From Pelomonas sp051857475 (GTDB lineage: Bacteria; Pseudomonadota; Gammaproteobacteria; Burkholderiales; Burkholderiaceae_C), in NCBI RefSeq assembly GCF_051857475.1, contig NZ_JBPZGZ010000005.1, positions 248,001 through 312,000 of the forward strand: 64,000 bases of DNA. Direction: 5' to 3'. Each line of letters opens with the position of its first letter. Position 1 is the stretch's first letter. The notes below the pieces were generated by a model. The model was not told the DNA's origin, did no database searches, and saw only the letters and a program-made list of their open reading frames with translations. This document shows positions 33,126-41,540 of the stretch, piece by piece. A program made the position numbers and the translations under genes.

Positions 33126-35608
33126 GCAGCTCTCCTAGCGGTACGAAGCCTGCGATCCTGTACTTCGCGGAGGAGAACGGGAAGCCACTGATACGGGTCG
33201 TTTCCATGCTGTGCGCGGATGGCGTCCAGCAGGGCCACGTTGTCCGTGGTGGCGGAGAGCACAGTGATGAAGTCGTCAAGGCCGGCGAGGTCGAGTTCGC
33301 AGATAGCGCTGGCCTGGCCCTGCTTGACCAGGAAACGGCGGCCGCCTTGGGCGCTGAGGCTGCGGACGATCTCGAACTCGGCCTCGCTGAGGCCGAAGCC
33401 GTCGACATATTCTTCCCTGACCGCCTCGGGGTTGGCCAAGAAGATCTTGGTGACACTCTGCTCGACCATGGTTCGGCCGATAGGGTGGCGCAGCACGTCA
33501 GAAGGACTCTGGGTGTCGAAGATGCCCAGGCCGTTCTGCTTGCGGATGGTCTTCTGCTTTTGCTTCGCGAAGTTGCTGAAGACCTCGTGATCCAGGGCCT
33601 TCCAGAACTCGGAGATGACGTAGATCAGCCGTTCGCCGTTGACCAGCTCTTCCATGACCTGCAGCAGGTACATCATGACCGGCGTGCGGACTTCGGGAAG
33701 GTCCAGGAATTCCGAGGTGTCGAAGCCGATGACGGTGGCCTGGTGGAGATCCAGTAGGCGGTCGTTGGCCTGATCGAAGACCCATCCAAGTGCGCCACCT
33801 TCGCACCAGCGTCCCAGACGCGCGTAGAGGCTGTTCTCGCCAGACTTGGGCAGGTTTTGTCGGATGGTCGAGAGGCGACGAAGGGACGTGGGCATCAGGG
33901 CCACCGACTTCACCGCATGAGCGATAGCGGCTTCGTCGCTCGGCATCAACGGCATAGCAGGTGATGCGACGCAAGTCCTGATGAGCTGTTCCCAGAACTG
34001 GATGCGAGCCGGGGTCGGTTCCCATTGCAGCGGATTGAAGCCGGTGGGCCTGCCATCTTCCAGGGTGAAGTAGCGGCCACCCAGTGCCCGGATGGCGATC
34101 TCACAACCGCGGTCGAGGTCAAAGAGGACAAGGCGCGGTGCTGGGGCCCACTTGCGCGTCAGCGTCAGCAGGAACATTTCCAGCGTCGTCTTACCAACGC
34201 CCGTCGATCCGATCAGCAAGGTGTTGCCAGGGAGCTTCTTGTCCTCGGAGTCTTCGTCCTCGGGACTGCTGTGCAGGTTCAGGTAGAACGGCTGGCCGGA
34301 GGGCGTGCGCAGCAGGGCGAGGGCTTCACCCCACGGATTCCCATCGCGCTTGCCGCAGGCGAAGTTGTGCGCGCTGGACAGGGCTGCAAACGCTCGGGAT
34401 GACAACTTGGCCTCCCGGGGGCGCCAACGCCAGTTCCCGGGCATCTGGGCGAACCATGCCGCGTCAGCGACCAGGTCCACGGGCGCCAGCTGAAGGCTGG
34501 AGGATTCGCCGACGGCACCTATCGCTTTGCCGGCTCTGCGGCCGGCGTCGGAGACGGTGTCGCCGAACACGACCAGGGAATAGTGGTACTCACCCATGCA
34601 GAACTGACCGTCGCCAAGTTCATTCAACGCCACATCCATCTCGGCGATCTGGCTTGCCACGACGTCGTCGCTGGCGATCAGCTGGTCCCGCTGCAGCTCG
34701 AGGGCGCGCATGGCCTCGCGCCTTGGAAGGATGGAGAAGCTTTGTGTCTCGATGAATTCGCTGCCTTCGTAGAGGAGGGCATCGAGGACGCCAGGTTCCA
34801 CCGCGTCGGCGTATTCCTTGATGTCGACCAAGGCGGCGTAGCGTCGCTCGTCGCCATGGCGCAGCTCCAGTTTGTCGCCTCCGAAGCTGAGGCGCGTTGT
34901 GGGCAGGGCCCGGTACAGCGGGCCGGACGCCAGGGGAACGGGACGCCAGCGACCATTGACCAGGTAGCCAAGGAACTCGGCCACCTCGGAGAATTCACGA
35001 TCGTTCTGGCGGCGCGGGCCCAGCAGTCGCGGGCCGAATCCCCGCAGCACGCGGTTGACGAGGGCCGACCGCTCCTCCATGGCGCGCAGGGCATCAACCT
35101 GAGCTTCCGCGATGGCTGCGCGTGAGCGTAGTCGCGGCTGTAGGGCCCGGGTGATCTTGGAGATGTTGGGGCGGTAGATCAGCGTCAGATAGAGTTCGTT
35201 GCTCATCATGGGACGCTTGTTCAGTGTCGCCTGATAGGCCTGCGACAGGTCCTGAGCAAAGCCTAGCTCTTGCGGGTCCTGTAGGGCATCGGTGACGAAG
35301 CGATGCAACCGGTGAGTCCAGATGGCCCATTGGCCCCCTGAGAGGTTTCGTAGCAGGCTGCACAGCGCTTCATGCCGGTCGATCAGCTGTTGCTGGTCGC
35401 TGCATTCGAAGTTCACGCCATCGAGGCGCCAGACCCGCAGATAGTCACCGCCTCGGGTGATGACGTCGTGGGGCGTAACCATCGACGAGAAGGGGACGAA
35501 GGCCGCGAGGGAGTTCTCATTCCGCGCCTGAGCCCACAGTCGCGGACGAGCAGCACGGCTGCTAGTGATTCGGGCCGCCTTGGGCGAGCCTTCAAAGATG
35601 CCGAGCAT
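33122..35608 (-). CDS. virB4: VirB4-type T4SS ATPase
   Basis: 828 residues from the ATG at 35608; the upstream frame overlaps virB3 antiparallel-free sequence and is not coding. The CagE/TrbE N-terminal domain spans about 1-430. Walker A NTLLIGSTGVGKTT is near residues 460-473, LVLFDLDRGCEIAIRALGG follows, and the C-terminal motor has LIYVISEFWKALDHEVF and GLGIFDTQSPSDVL. It powers pilin extraction and substrate transfer. Ends in a 4-base overlap with the next gene. Confidence 0.93.
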   Translation of the reverse strand: MLGIFEGSPKAARITSSRAARPRLWAQARNENSLAAFVPFSSMVTPHDVITRGGDYLRVWRLDGVNFECSDQQQLIDRHEALCSLLRNLSGGQWAIWTHRLHRFVTDALQDPQELGFAQDLSQAYQATLNKRPMMSNELYLTLIYRPNISKITRALQPRLRSRAAIAEAQVDALRAMEERSALVNRVLRGFGPRLLGPRRQNDREFSEVAEFLGYLVNGRWRPVPLASGPLYRALPTTRLSFGGDKLELRHGDERRYAALVDIKEYADAVEPGVLDALLYEGSEFIETQSFSILPRREAMRALELQRDQLIASDDVVASQIAEMDVALNELGDGQFCMGEYHYSLVVFGDTVSDAGRRAGKAIGAVGESSSLQLAPVDLVADAAWFAQMPGNWRWRPREAKLSSRAFAALSSAHNFACGKRDGNPWGEALALLRTPSGQPFYLNLHSSPEDEDSEDKKLPGNTLLIGSTGVGKTTLEMFLLTLTRKWAPAPRLVLFDLDRGCEIAIRALGGRYFTLEDGRPTGFNPLQWEPTPARIQFWEQLIRTCVASPAMPLMPSDEAAIAHAVKSVALMPTSLRRLSTIRQNLPKSGENSLYARLGRWCEGGALGWVFDQANDRLLDLHQATVIGFDTSEFLDLPEVRTPVMMYLLQVMEELVNGERLIYVISEFWKALDHEVFSNFAKQKQKTIRKQNGLGIFDTQSPSDVLRHPIGRTMVEQSVTKIFLANPEAVREEYVDGFGLSEAEFEIVRSLSAQGGRRFLVKQGQASAICELDLAGLDDFITVLSATTDNVALLDAIRAQHGNDPYQWLPVLLREVQDRRLRTARRAA

Positions 35609-35924
35609 TGCGGGCTCCCCTGTAGAGGTTGGGCGCGTAGCTGCGCGCCTGCCAAAGGCGACGATTGCGGTCGCGCTGGCGCAGCCGCAAGGCGATGAAC
35701 ATCTGGTGGAAGCGCTGGTCATCCTTGTTGGTGACGATGCGCATCCACAGCAGCGTCGGCAGGATGGAGAGCACGACGGCAAGGGAGATCCACCAGCTGA
35801 GAAGGGCGCCGCCCCACATGATCAGCAGCATGCCGGTGCCGAACAGCACCACCAGCGGAACCAAAGGTATGCCCAGCTTCATAGCCGGGCGGGTGGCGCC
35901 TTTGTAGATCGCTTCGCCTTGCAC
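35592..35924 (-). CDS. virB3: VirB3-type membrane protein
   Basis: 110 residues from a GTG at 35924 (VQGEAIYKGATRPAMKLG); an ATG at 35981 would overlap the end of virB2. YKGATRPAMKLGIPLVPL and two membrane segments (PLVVLFGTGMLLIMW; WWISLAVVLSILPTLLWMRI) match VirB3. It overlaps virB4 by 17 bases; VirB3 and VirB4 act as a pair. Confidence 0.88.
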   Translation of the reverse strand: MQGEAIYKGATRPAMKLGIPLVPLVVLFGTGMLLIMWGGALLSWWISLAVVLSILPTLLWMRIVTNKDDQRFHQMFIALRLRQRDRNRRLWQARSYAPNLYRGARNARHL

Positions 35925-35940
35925 GGTGGACTCGCCGAAG

Positions 35941-36231
35941 TCAGTTGACGATGAAGGCGGCGAAGGCGGACGCGCCGCCAATCAGGGTGCCGCCCATCAG
36001 CACGTTGGCGACTTCAGACAGGCGGGCGCCTTGGAAGATCATCTTGAAGCCGGCCCACATGATCGCGATCGTCACAACGGCGACGGCGATCGTCACCAGG
36101 ATGGTGCTGACGTTGGTGACCGTGGTGTTGATCTTCTGGAAGCCCTGGGCCATTGCAGCCCTCTGAGAGATGGCCAGCGCCAGCACGGGGAGCGCAGATG
36201 CTGCGCAACGAAATTGGTTGAAGCGTTTCAT
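35941..36231 (-). CDS. virB2: VirB2-type pilin
   Basis: 96 residues with AAGGAGAAGAC directly before the ATG at 36231. It has a long signal peptide ending near RAAMA-QGFQ (residue 28). The mature pilin has two membrane segments (ILVTIAVAVVTIAIMWAGFK; VLMGGTLIGGASAFAAFIV) typical of T-pilus subunits. Confidence 0.9.
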   Translation of the reverse strand: MKRFNQFRCAASALPVLALAISQRAAMAQGFQKINTTVTNVSTILVTIAVAVVTIAIMWAGFKMIFQGARLSEVANVLMGGTLIGGASAFAAFIVN

Positions 36232-36743
36232 GTCTTCTCCTTGAATGGCGTAGTGGTTGAGGTGGGGGTGGGGAAAAAGGTGGAAGCGGAACGGGACGCC
36301 GCGATGACTCGGTGCACGTAGCCGTGCTGGAACCCGGTGGTGAAGTTGCCGCTGTAGTAGCAGGAGAGGGCGCGCCGCAAGGTCGCCTGCTGGCCCTGCG
36401 CGCCGACCGCCGCCCGGTCGAAGCAGTCGCCGAGGACTGCCTGCATCGCAGCAAGGTTTGCGCATGGTTCAAAGGCCGATTCGAGGGACAGGCCTAGGCG
36501 GCCGAAGTTGCGGACGTTGATCTGCCCCAAGCCGACGCTGAAGTCCCAGCCTGCCTTTTGGAGTGCCCGGGCCGTGGCAATGGCCTCAGCGTGATGGCGC
36601 GGCTGGCGGTCCAGCTGGCCACCGACGACGCCGATAGCCCAGGGATTGAATGCACTCTCGACGCGGACCAGGGCTTGAGCGGTGCCGGCGTGGATGCCCG
36701 GCGCGCAGGTCATGGCAAGGGCGAGGAAGGCGGACGCGTCCAT
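36228..36743 (-). CDS. virB1: VirB1-type lytic transglycosylase
   Basis: 171 residues. The SLT-like domain has ALVRVESAFNPWAIGV (catalytic Glu near residue 29) and WDFSVGLGQINVRNFGRLG. ALSCYYSGNF follows near residue 130. There is no obvious N-terminal signal; the first 20 residues are only mildly hydrophobic. It cleaves peptidoglycan locally for T4SS assembly. Stop overlaps the virB2 start. Confidence 0.9.
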   Translation of the reverse strand: MDASAFLALAMTCAPGIHAGTAQALVRVESAFNPWAIGVVGGQLDRQPRHHAEAIATARALQKAGWDFSVGLGQINVRNFGRLGLSLESAFEPCANLAAMQAVLGDCFDRAAVGAQGQQATLRRALSCYYSGNFTTGFQHGYVHRVIAASRSASTFFPTPTSTTTPFKEKT

Positions 36744-36752
36744 GGGCGCGCC

Positions 36753-37307
36753 TCAGGGCGAGGGGACCGGCGGCACCGGGTTCGCGGCGAGCCAGGCGGC
36801 ATAGTCGTCGTCGAAGCGGCTGTCCCAGCTGCCGAGCTGGTTCTTCGCGGCCGGGCTGTATTCGGTGACTGAGTCGCCAACCGGGCTCCACCAGGTTCTC
36901 GTGAAGGGGACGCCCTGGATCGATACCGTGATCGCGCCGCTGAAGTCGCAGTTGTAGATGGGGCCGTTGGGGCCTTGAAAGGTGCGGATGTATTGCGGCG
37001 GGCAGTTGCCAGGGGCACTGGCCCAGGTGTGACTGGAGGTATTGCCGGCTCCGCCCATAGAGCATCTTGGGAAAGGTCTGCCTCTGGATAAGTCGTGAAG
37101 GAGCTGTCGCACGGTAGGTACGCACTCCGGGATGGAGCGCCAACTCGGGGCCGCAAGGCAAAGAAGTACCTCACAACCATCGACAGCGTGGGCCGTCGCG
37201 CACGCTGAGAAGAGCGCTATCAGGGCAACGAGCTTTGCTGCCGCAGAGCGAGGCAGATCAAGCGCTGACGCGAGGCGCAGTCCACCTAGGGCAGTGAGTG
37301 GTTTCAT
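36753..37307 (-). CDS. hypothetical secreted protein heading the transfer operon
   Basis: 184 residues from the ATG at 37307. The signal segment (AKLVALIALFSACATAHA) ends near residue 42. The mature part has cysteines in GCEVLLCLA, PECVP, RCSMGG, NCPPQY and YNCDF, and aromatic-rich segments (TRTWWSPVGDSVTEYSPAAK). Proteins of this kind precede virB1 in several ICE operons. I do not know the function; a pilus-associated or exclusion role is possible. Confidence 0.7.
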   Translation of the reverse strand: MKPLTALGGLRLASALDLPRSAAAKLVALIALFSACATAHAVDGCEVLLCLAAPSWRSIPECVPTVRQLLHDLSRGRPFPRCSMGGAGNTSSHTWASAPGNCPPQYIRTFQGPNGPIYNCDFSGAITVSIQGVPFTRTWWSPVGDSVTEYSPAAKNQLGSWDSRFDDDYAAWLAANPVPPVPSP

Positions 37308-37530
37308 CGCGGGTCTCCAGGTAGAGGGAACCGGTTCGTCTTCGTCGAAGCAACGCCTTTCTTCGAGAAGAAATTTAGGTTCCGTACCCGCCAGCGCTCG
37401 CGATGGATTGCGGGAAAGATTCAGCGAGGTTGTAGAAATCACTCGCCGTAGATCAGCTGACCAAGCCAAATCGCCTGCGACATCTCGCTACCGGCGCGTT
37501 GTCCGGCTCGAGGAGAGCTAGAGGACGCTC

Positions 37531-37872
37531 TTAACCTTCAAGGCAAGCGATGGCACGTTGCTTAGCCGCTGCCGGTGCCGCTTTCCAGACAAGGAGTAGC
37601 TCTGCCGTCGCATTGTCATCGGCATAGAAGAAGGCCACCGATACAGAAAGCACCTCCGCCAGCTTGCACGCAATTTCGTACCTAGGTGCGTGCTTGCCGG
37701 TTTCGTATTGGCTGATGCGCGCACTGGCGGAGAACTCATCAATGCCGGCGCTCGTAGCCAATGCCTCTTGGCTGATGCCCATCCGCTCCCTTGCTTGACG
37801 CAGTCGCACGCCGAATACCGACGCGGGCGGTAAAACGGCTTTAGGAGCTGAGCTGGGGGTGGGACGAGGCAC
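37531..37872 (-). CDS. XRE family repressor
   Basis: 113 residues. The helix-turn-helix lies at about residues 22-80: VRLRQARERMGISQEALA, SARISQYETGKHAPRYE, CKLAEVLSVSVAFFYADD. Directly upstream of the ATG lie two copies of a 15-bp operator (37874-37922), so autoregulation and control of the divergent genes at 37994-39117 are likely. It is positioned to govern the transfer operon or element excision. Confidence 0.85.
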   Translation of the reverse strand: MPRPTPSSAPKAVLPPASVFGVRLRQARERMGISQEALATSAGIDEFSASARISQYETGKHAPRYEIACKLAEVLSVSVAFFYADDNATAELLLVWKAAPAAAKQRAIACLEG

Positions 37873-37873
37873 C

Positions 37874-37922
37874 CTAAGAGCTTCTTAGAATTTTGCTTGC
37901 ACTTCTCTAAGACTTCCTTAGA
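37874..37922. promoter_or_regulatory. twin operators for the XRE repressor
   Basis: CTAAGAGCTTCTTAG (37874-37888) is a palindrome with 6-bp arms beginning one base before the repressor start codon. CTAAGACTTCCTTAG (37907-37921) is a near-identical second copy 33 bases away. The pair lies in the 121-base divergent promoter region. Confidence 0.7.
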
Positions 37923-37993
37923 CTTTGGAGATCGGCGCGGCTTAGCGCGGTGGTCTTGTCGAGCTGGACTCGTGAAGCTCGAACTCTCGTGGG

Positions 37994-38563
37994 ATGCGTA
38001 GCGAAATGAAGAACAGAAATTCCTCTGTCGCCGAGTTGGGCTGGCTGGATCACCCGTTGTGCACCAAATATCCAGTTGCCCACTTTCGTTCATGCGCCAT
38101 AGATGTCCTGCAAGCCGGAAAGCCGCAGTCTCTAGGCATGCATTGGGCGGTCGGTGTGTTGCTCGATGGCCAGCTAGACCCACTTGGCGTATGGATCGAG
38201 GCTTCCGATCAAGAGCTTTGGCCTCGGGTATTCCGAGAGTTAAACCGTCGTGGTGTCAAAGACCTTCGATTCGTTTTCAGCAAACACTCTCAGCTCTTCT
38301 CTGACGATCTGCGACAAGTTTTCCCCAAAGCGCTTGCGCTCCCGACAACCACCTCTGAGGGGCCTCCTGCGGCACCGTGTCATTCGATTTCCGATAGCGT
38401 TCTTCGTAGGGCTTTTACAGACTGCAGTGCCGCCGAGCGGCTGCACGAAGGCATGGACTGTCTTGTCAAGCGGCACAAATGTTTTTCAGACGAGAGCGCA
38501 GCTGCGACTGCGTTCGCCAATGCGCTGATTCGCTATGACCGCGAAATCTGTAGTGCAGCGTGA
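37994..38563 (+). CDS. transposase-derived protein (IS256/mutator-like fragment)
   Basis: 189 residues. The central part MHWAVGVLLDGQLDPLGVWI, LWPRVFRELNRRGVKDL and QVFPKALALP parallels the catalytic core of IS256-type transposases (a line of GxxxEGxxxxLGxW, then LxxRGVxD, then FPxA). The segment that carries the second catalytic Asp reads VFSKHSQLFSD instead of CVDGLKGF, so the catalytic residue is lost. There are no terminal inverted repeats beside it. It looks domesticated or decaying. It shares an orientation and maybe a transcript with the sigma factor. Confidence 0.55.
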   Translation: MRSEMKNRNSSVAELGWLDHPLCTKYPVAHFRSCAIDVLQAGKPQSLGMHWAVGVLLDGQLDPLGVWIEASDQELWPRVFRELNRRGVKDLRFVFSKHSQLFSDDLRQVFPKALALPTTTSEGPPAAPCHSISDSVLRRAFTDCSAAERLHEGMDCLVKRHKCFSDESAAATAFANALIRYDREICSAA

Positions 38564-38637
38564 ATGACCGCAAATGTTCAGTGCGCGCTGTCGCGTCAAT
38601 AGACAACACCTCGCGCCCTTTTCGAACTGACGCTTCT

Positions 38638-39117
38638 ATGACTACCAACTGGCGGGCCGCTTTTTCGCGGATAAGAGCTGCCCTGGTGAGGCGTGGGCGA
38701 TCCGAACAGGATGCCGACGACTTCGTGCAAGAGGCCTGGGTGCGTTTGGCTTGCTACGAGCAGGATCGAACGGTCCAGAAGCCCGAAGCTTTCCTGATGC
38801 GGGCTGCGCTCAATCTCTCGATCGATGCCCACCGATCCAGGTCCACCCGTGGGGAAGAACTCGTGCTGGACGAGGTTGTCATCATTGACGCGGCACCCGG
38901 GGCGGAGGATGTGCTGCTTGCCCGCGAACGGATGGCTCGGCTCGGTGTCTGCCTTGGGCGCCTCAGCGAAAAGACGCGGGAGATCTTCCTGGCTCATCGG
39001 GTGGACGGCGCGACCTATCAGCAGATTGCAAGGTCTCGTGGCATCAGCATCAGCACTGTGGAGAAGCACGTCGCCAAGGCCATGCTGCAACTTTCCACTT
39101 GGATGGAGGGCTGGTAG
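38638..39117 (+). CDS. ECF-type RNA polymerase sigma factor
   Basis: 159 residues from the ATG at 38638; a start at 38560 has no ribosome site. Region 2 is visible as RSEQDADDFVQEAWVRLACY and PEAFLMRAALNLSIDAHRS. Region 4 is LGRLSEKTREIFLAHRVDGA, TYQQIARSRGISISTVEKHV. The pattern is FecI-like. The FecR-type anti-sigma gene and TonB receptor that usually follow FecI are absent here, though a TonB receptor gene lies at 60301. It may be an orphan regulator of the element. Confidence 0.85.
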   Translation: MTTNWRAAFSRIRAALVRRGRSEQDADDFVQEAWVRLACYEQDRTVQKPEAFLMRAALNLSIDAHRSRSTRGEELVLDEVVIIDAAPGAEDVLLARERMARLGVCLGRLSEKTREIFLAHRVDGATYQQIARSRGISISTVEKHVAKAMLQLSTWMEGW

Positions 39118-39183
39118 CGGGCGTTCTTTCGCGGGAGGAGCCAGGCAAGCGCGAGTTGTTGGGCCTGCTCGCGGGTGATCGCT

Positions 39184-39945
39184 CTAGGCGGCTTGCTCTG
39201 CCGTCAGCTTGGCCAACTGGTTGGCTACGGCGCGCCCCACTTTGAATCCGTAGGCCCGCCAGTACTTGTAGAACTCGTCGCGGGTGCTGAACTCGCCACG
39301 GCCTTCTCGCAGCGCCTTCAGGTCCAGCACGGCCCCCAGGTACTCACGTGTTGTCGAAGAGCGCTGCTTTGATGCGACCTTCCAGGATTCCTGGACGATG
39401 ACCTCCAGATCCGTGACGCGCGACAGGGAGTTTGTATCCAGCGTGTAGATGACCAGCAGCGAGATGTGGGCCGTGTAGTCGCCGAAGGGGCGGAACGTGC
39501 CCGGCCACTTCATTTTTGGGTATTTGAAGAAGGTGTTGCCGGTGTAGAGCGAAATGCGGCTGTGCGTCTGTTTGCCGTTGGTTGCCCTGCGGGCAACCTT
39601 AACGTCGACAGCGAAGATTCCTCCACCGAAGGCGTCGCCTGAGACCTCCAGGTCGGGATATGCACGTTCGCCGCCACGGGTGCCAACGGCGCCGGGCAGA
39701 TCCTTCAGCTTGTCGAGCAGATAGCCGACGATCGAAACTTCCAGCACGTTCGCCAGCGCTGCGGATTCCTTCGGCAACGCCGAAAAATGTCCACGCTTTT
39801 GCAGCAATGCAGCCAGCTCGTCGGCGTCGTTGGCAACGAGGGGCCAGGAGGCACCCTCGTGCGGCACCTTGTGGTAGATCGCATAGGGCTTGACCTCGTA
39901 GCCCTTGCAGGCGTCACGCAGCCACTCAACAAATTTCTCGGTCAC
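39184..39945 (-). CDS. EcoRV-like type II restriction endonuclease
   Basis: 253 residues. The PD-(D/E)xK core is visible: RAYPDLEV (Asp98) and IFAVDVKVARR (Asp114-x-Lys116), followed by SRISLYTGNTFFK, FRPFGDYTAHISLLVIYTL, VIVQESWKVA and FSTRDEFYKYWRAYGF. The last four line up in order with R.EcoRV (GGYTSFI, PFDQYIAHW, VFLQDKWVIA, DSEDEFLDYWRNY). It would cut a short palindromic site as a dimer. Its start overlaps the regulator gene by 4 bases. It is paired with a cytosine-C5 methyltransferase, unlike EcoRV itself. Confidence 0.8.
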   Translation of the reverse strand: MTEKFVEWLRDACKGYEVKPYAIYHKVPHEGASWPLVANDADELAALLQKRGHFSALPKESAALANVLEVSIVGYLLDKLKDLPGAVGTRGGERAYPDLEVSGDAFGGGIFAVDVKVARRATNGKQTHSRISLYTGNTFFKYPKMKWPGTFRPFGDYTAHISLLVIYTLDTNSLSRVTDLEVIVQESWKVASKQRSSTTREYLGAVLDLKALREGRGEFSTRDEFYKYWRAYGFKVGRAVANQLAKLTAEQAA

Positions 39946-40253
39946 GAGGCTTCCTCTCCCTCTTGTTCGTTGCGCGCCGGCTCCAGCCGATCCAGTTCAA
40001 GCAACTCACCGGGCGAACAGTTCAATGCAACGCAGATGCGTGCGAGCGTCCTCAGCGTAGGGTTGTAGTCCCGGCGAGAGGCGAGCGACTCGATCGTCGA
40101 CAGTGCGATTCCTGTCATTGCCGCGAGTCGGGCGTAGGTGACCCGTTCGCCTGTCAGCGTCGCGTGACGTTCGACAACCTCCTTCAGCTTGACTCGAAGG
40201 ATGGCATCTTCTTGTATTGACAATACAACCTCTTGCGGGTACTCTTCCTGCAT
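39942..40253 (-). CDS. XRE-type controller protein of the restriction-modification system
   Basis: 103 residues. Helix-turn-helix residues are about 28-85 (VTYARLAAMTGIALSTIESL, YNPTLRTLARICVALNCSP). It is immediately upstream of and overlaps the nuclease gene, the arrangement of C proteins that delay nuclease expression. A perfect 17-bp palindrome (40212-40228) near the beginning of this gene overlaps the outward promoter for the methyltransferase. Confidence 0.8.
   Translation of the reverse strand: MQEEYPQEVVLSIQEDAILRVKLKEVVERHATLTGERVTYARLAAMTGIALSTIESLASRRDYNPTLRTLARICVALNCSPGELLELDRLEPARNEQEGEEAS
40212..40245 (+). promoter_or_regulatory. methyltransferase promoter overlapped by a palindrome
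   Basis: TTGACA (40217-40222) and TACTCT (40240-40245) are spaced by 17 bases. TTGTATTGACAATACAA (40212-40228), with perfect 8-bp arms, covers the -35 box, so a bound protein would control methyltransferase transcription. Confidence 0.6.
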
Positions 40254-40304
40254 TATGGTCGGGCGCTTCGTGTGCGCAGGCCAGTTGAATACGGGGCAAG
40301 AAGT

Positions 40305-41540
40305 TTGAAAGCGATCAGTCTTTTCACCGGCGTCGGGGGGCTCGATTTCGGGTTCGAGGCCGCAGGTTTCGAGACGTCTGTGGCCGGTGACTTTGATCGC
40401 GTCGCTTGCGACACCGTCAGCATCAATCGGCCGTGGCCTCTCCTGCGAGGTCCGATTGACGACTTCAGCTCGAACACCATCCTCAAGACAGCCAGGCTCT
40501 CCCAAGGGGAGGCAGACGTTCTCATCGGTGGGCCGCCGTGCCAGCCGTTCTCAAAGTCGTCGTATTGGGTGAGCGGGGACTCGAAGCGCCTGGACGATCC
40601 ACGCGCCGACACGCTGGCGTCCTACCTGCGTGTTCTCGGTGACGCGCTGCCAAGAACGTTCTTGCTTGAGAACGTTGCCGGCCTTGCCTTCAAGGGCAAG
40701 GACGAGGGGCTGCAGCACCTCCTGAACGGAATCAAGAAGATCAACCGCAAGCATGGGGTCAAGTACAACGTGTCCATTGCGAAGTTGAACGCTGCAGACT
40801 TCGGCGTACCGCAACGCCGCGAGCGGGTCTTCCTGGTGGGACACCGAGAGGGCAGGGCCTTTTCGTTTCCTGACCCGACCCATTGCGAACCGTCGCTTGC
40901 AGGGGAGTCGGGACTCGAGCCGTATCGGACGGCTTGGGACTCCATCGCCGATCTGGTGGATGCACCGCTCGAAGAGGGGCTGGCGATGACCGGCAAATGG
41001 GCCGACTTGCTGCCCTCGATTCCGGAGGGCGAGAACTATCTCTGGCACACACCCCGTAGCGGTGGACTTCCTTTGTTCGGATGGCGCACGCGGTACTGGA
41101 GCTTCTTGCTCAAGCTGGCGAAGAATCAGCCGTCATGGACCATTCAAGCGCAGCCAGGCTCTGCTATTGGACCGTTCCACTGGGCCAATCGGCGCCTCAG
41201 TGAAGCTGAACTGTGCCGCTTGCAGACGTTCCCGGACGGGTTGCGTTTCGACTGTGGCCGGACGGATGTCCAGAAGCTGGTCGGCAACGCCGTGCCGTCA
41301 TTGCTCGCTGAAGTCCTCGCGCGATCGATCCGATCACAGCTGCTGGATTCGCCGCTGGCCGAGCCTTTGCGTCTCATCCCGCCCAGCCGGGGGGCGCCGC
41401 CCCCACCGGAAAAGGTCAAGTCGGTGCCGAAGAAGTTTCGCGAGCTGATCGGTGACCACGCCGACCACCCCGGCACAGGCCTCGGTCAAGGGGCCAAGCG
41501 ACTCGCCGCAGGCGAGCTTGTATTGGGCACCGAGGCCTGA
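40305..41540 (+). CDS. DNA cytosine-5 methyltransferase
   Basis: 411 residues from the TTG at 40305 (LKAISLFTGVGGLDFGFEAA), since no ATG precedes the conserved motif I FTGVGGLD. Motif IV GGPPCQPFS (catalytic Cys79), motif VI LLENV, motif VIII QRRERVFLVGH and the C-terminal motifs (SRTDV-like, VGNAVPSLLAEVLA) are present. It protects DNA from the neighbouring nuclease. The target recognition region lies about residues 180-300. The 3' end overlaps the next ORF by 89 bases. Confidence 0.92.
   Translation: MKAISLFTGVGGLDFGFEAAGFETSVAGDFDRVACDTVSINRPWPLLRGPIDDFSSNTILKTARLSQGEADVLIGGPPCQPFSKSSYWVSGDSKRLDDPRADTLASYLRVLGDALPRTFLLENVAGLAFKGKDEGLQHLLNGIKKINRKHGVKYNVSIAKLNAADFGVPQRRERVFLVGHREGRAFSFPDPTHCEPSLAGESGLEPYRTAWDSIADLVDAPLEEGLAMTGKWADLLPSIPEGENYLWHTPRSGGLPLFGWRTRYWSFLLKLAKNQPSWTIQAQPGSAIGPFHWANRRLSEAELCRLQTFPDGLRFDCGRTDVQKLVGNAVPSLLAEVLARSIRSQLLDSPLAEPLRLIPPSRGAPPPPEKVKSVPKKFRELIGDHADHPGTGLGQGAKRLAAGELVLGTEA

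Noticed and set aside
34084..34755. Plus-strand 223-codon ORF inside virB4
   Set aside because: Antisense shadow of a clearly conserved ATPase gene; Arg/Ser-rich and without motif.
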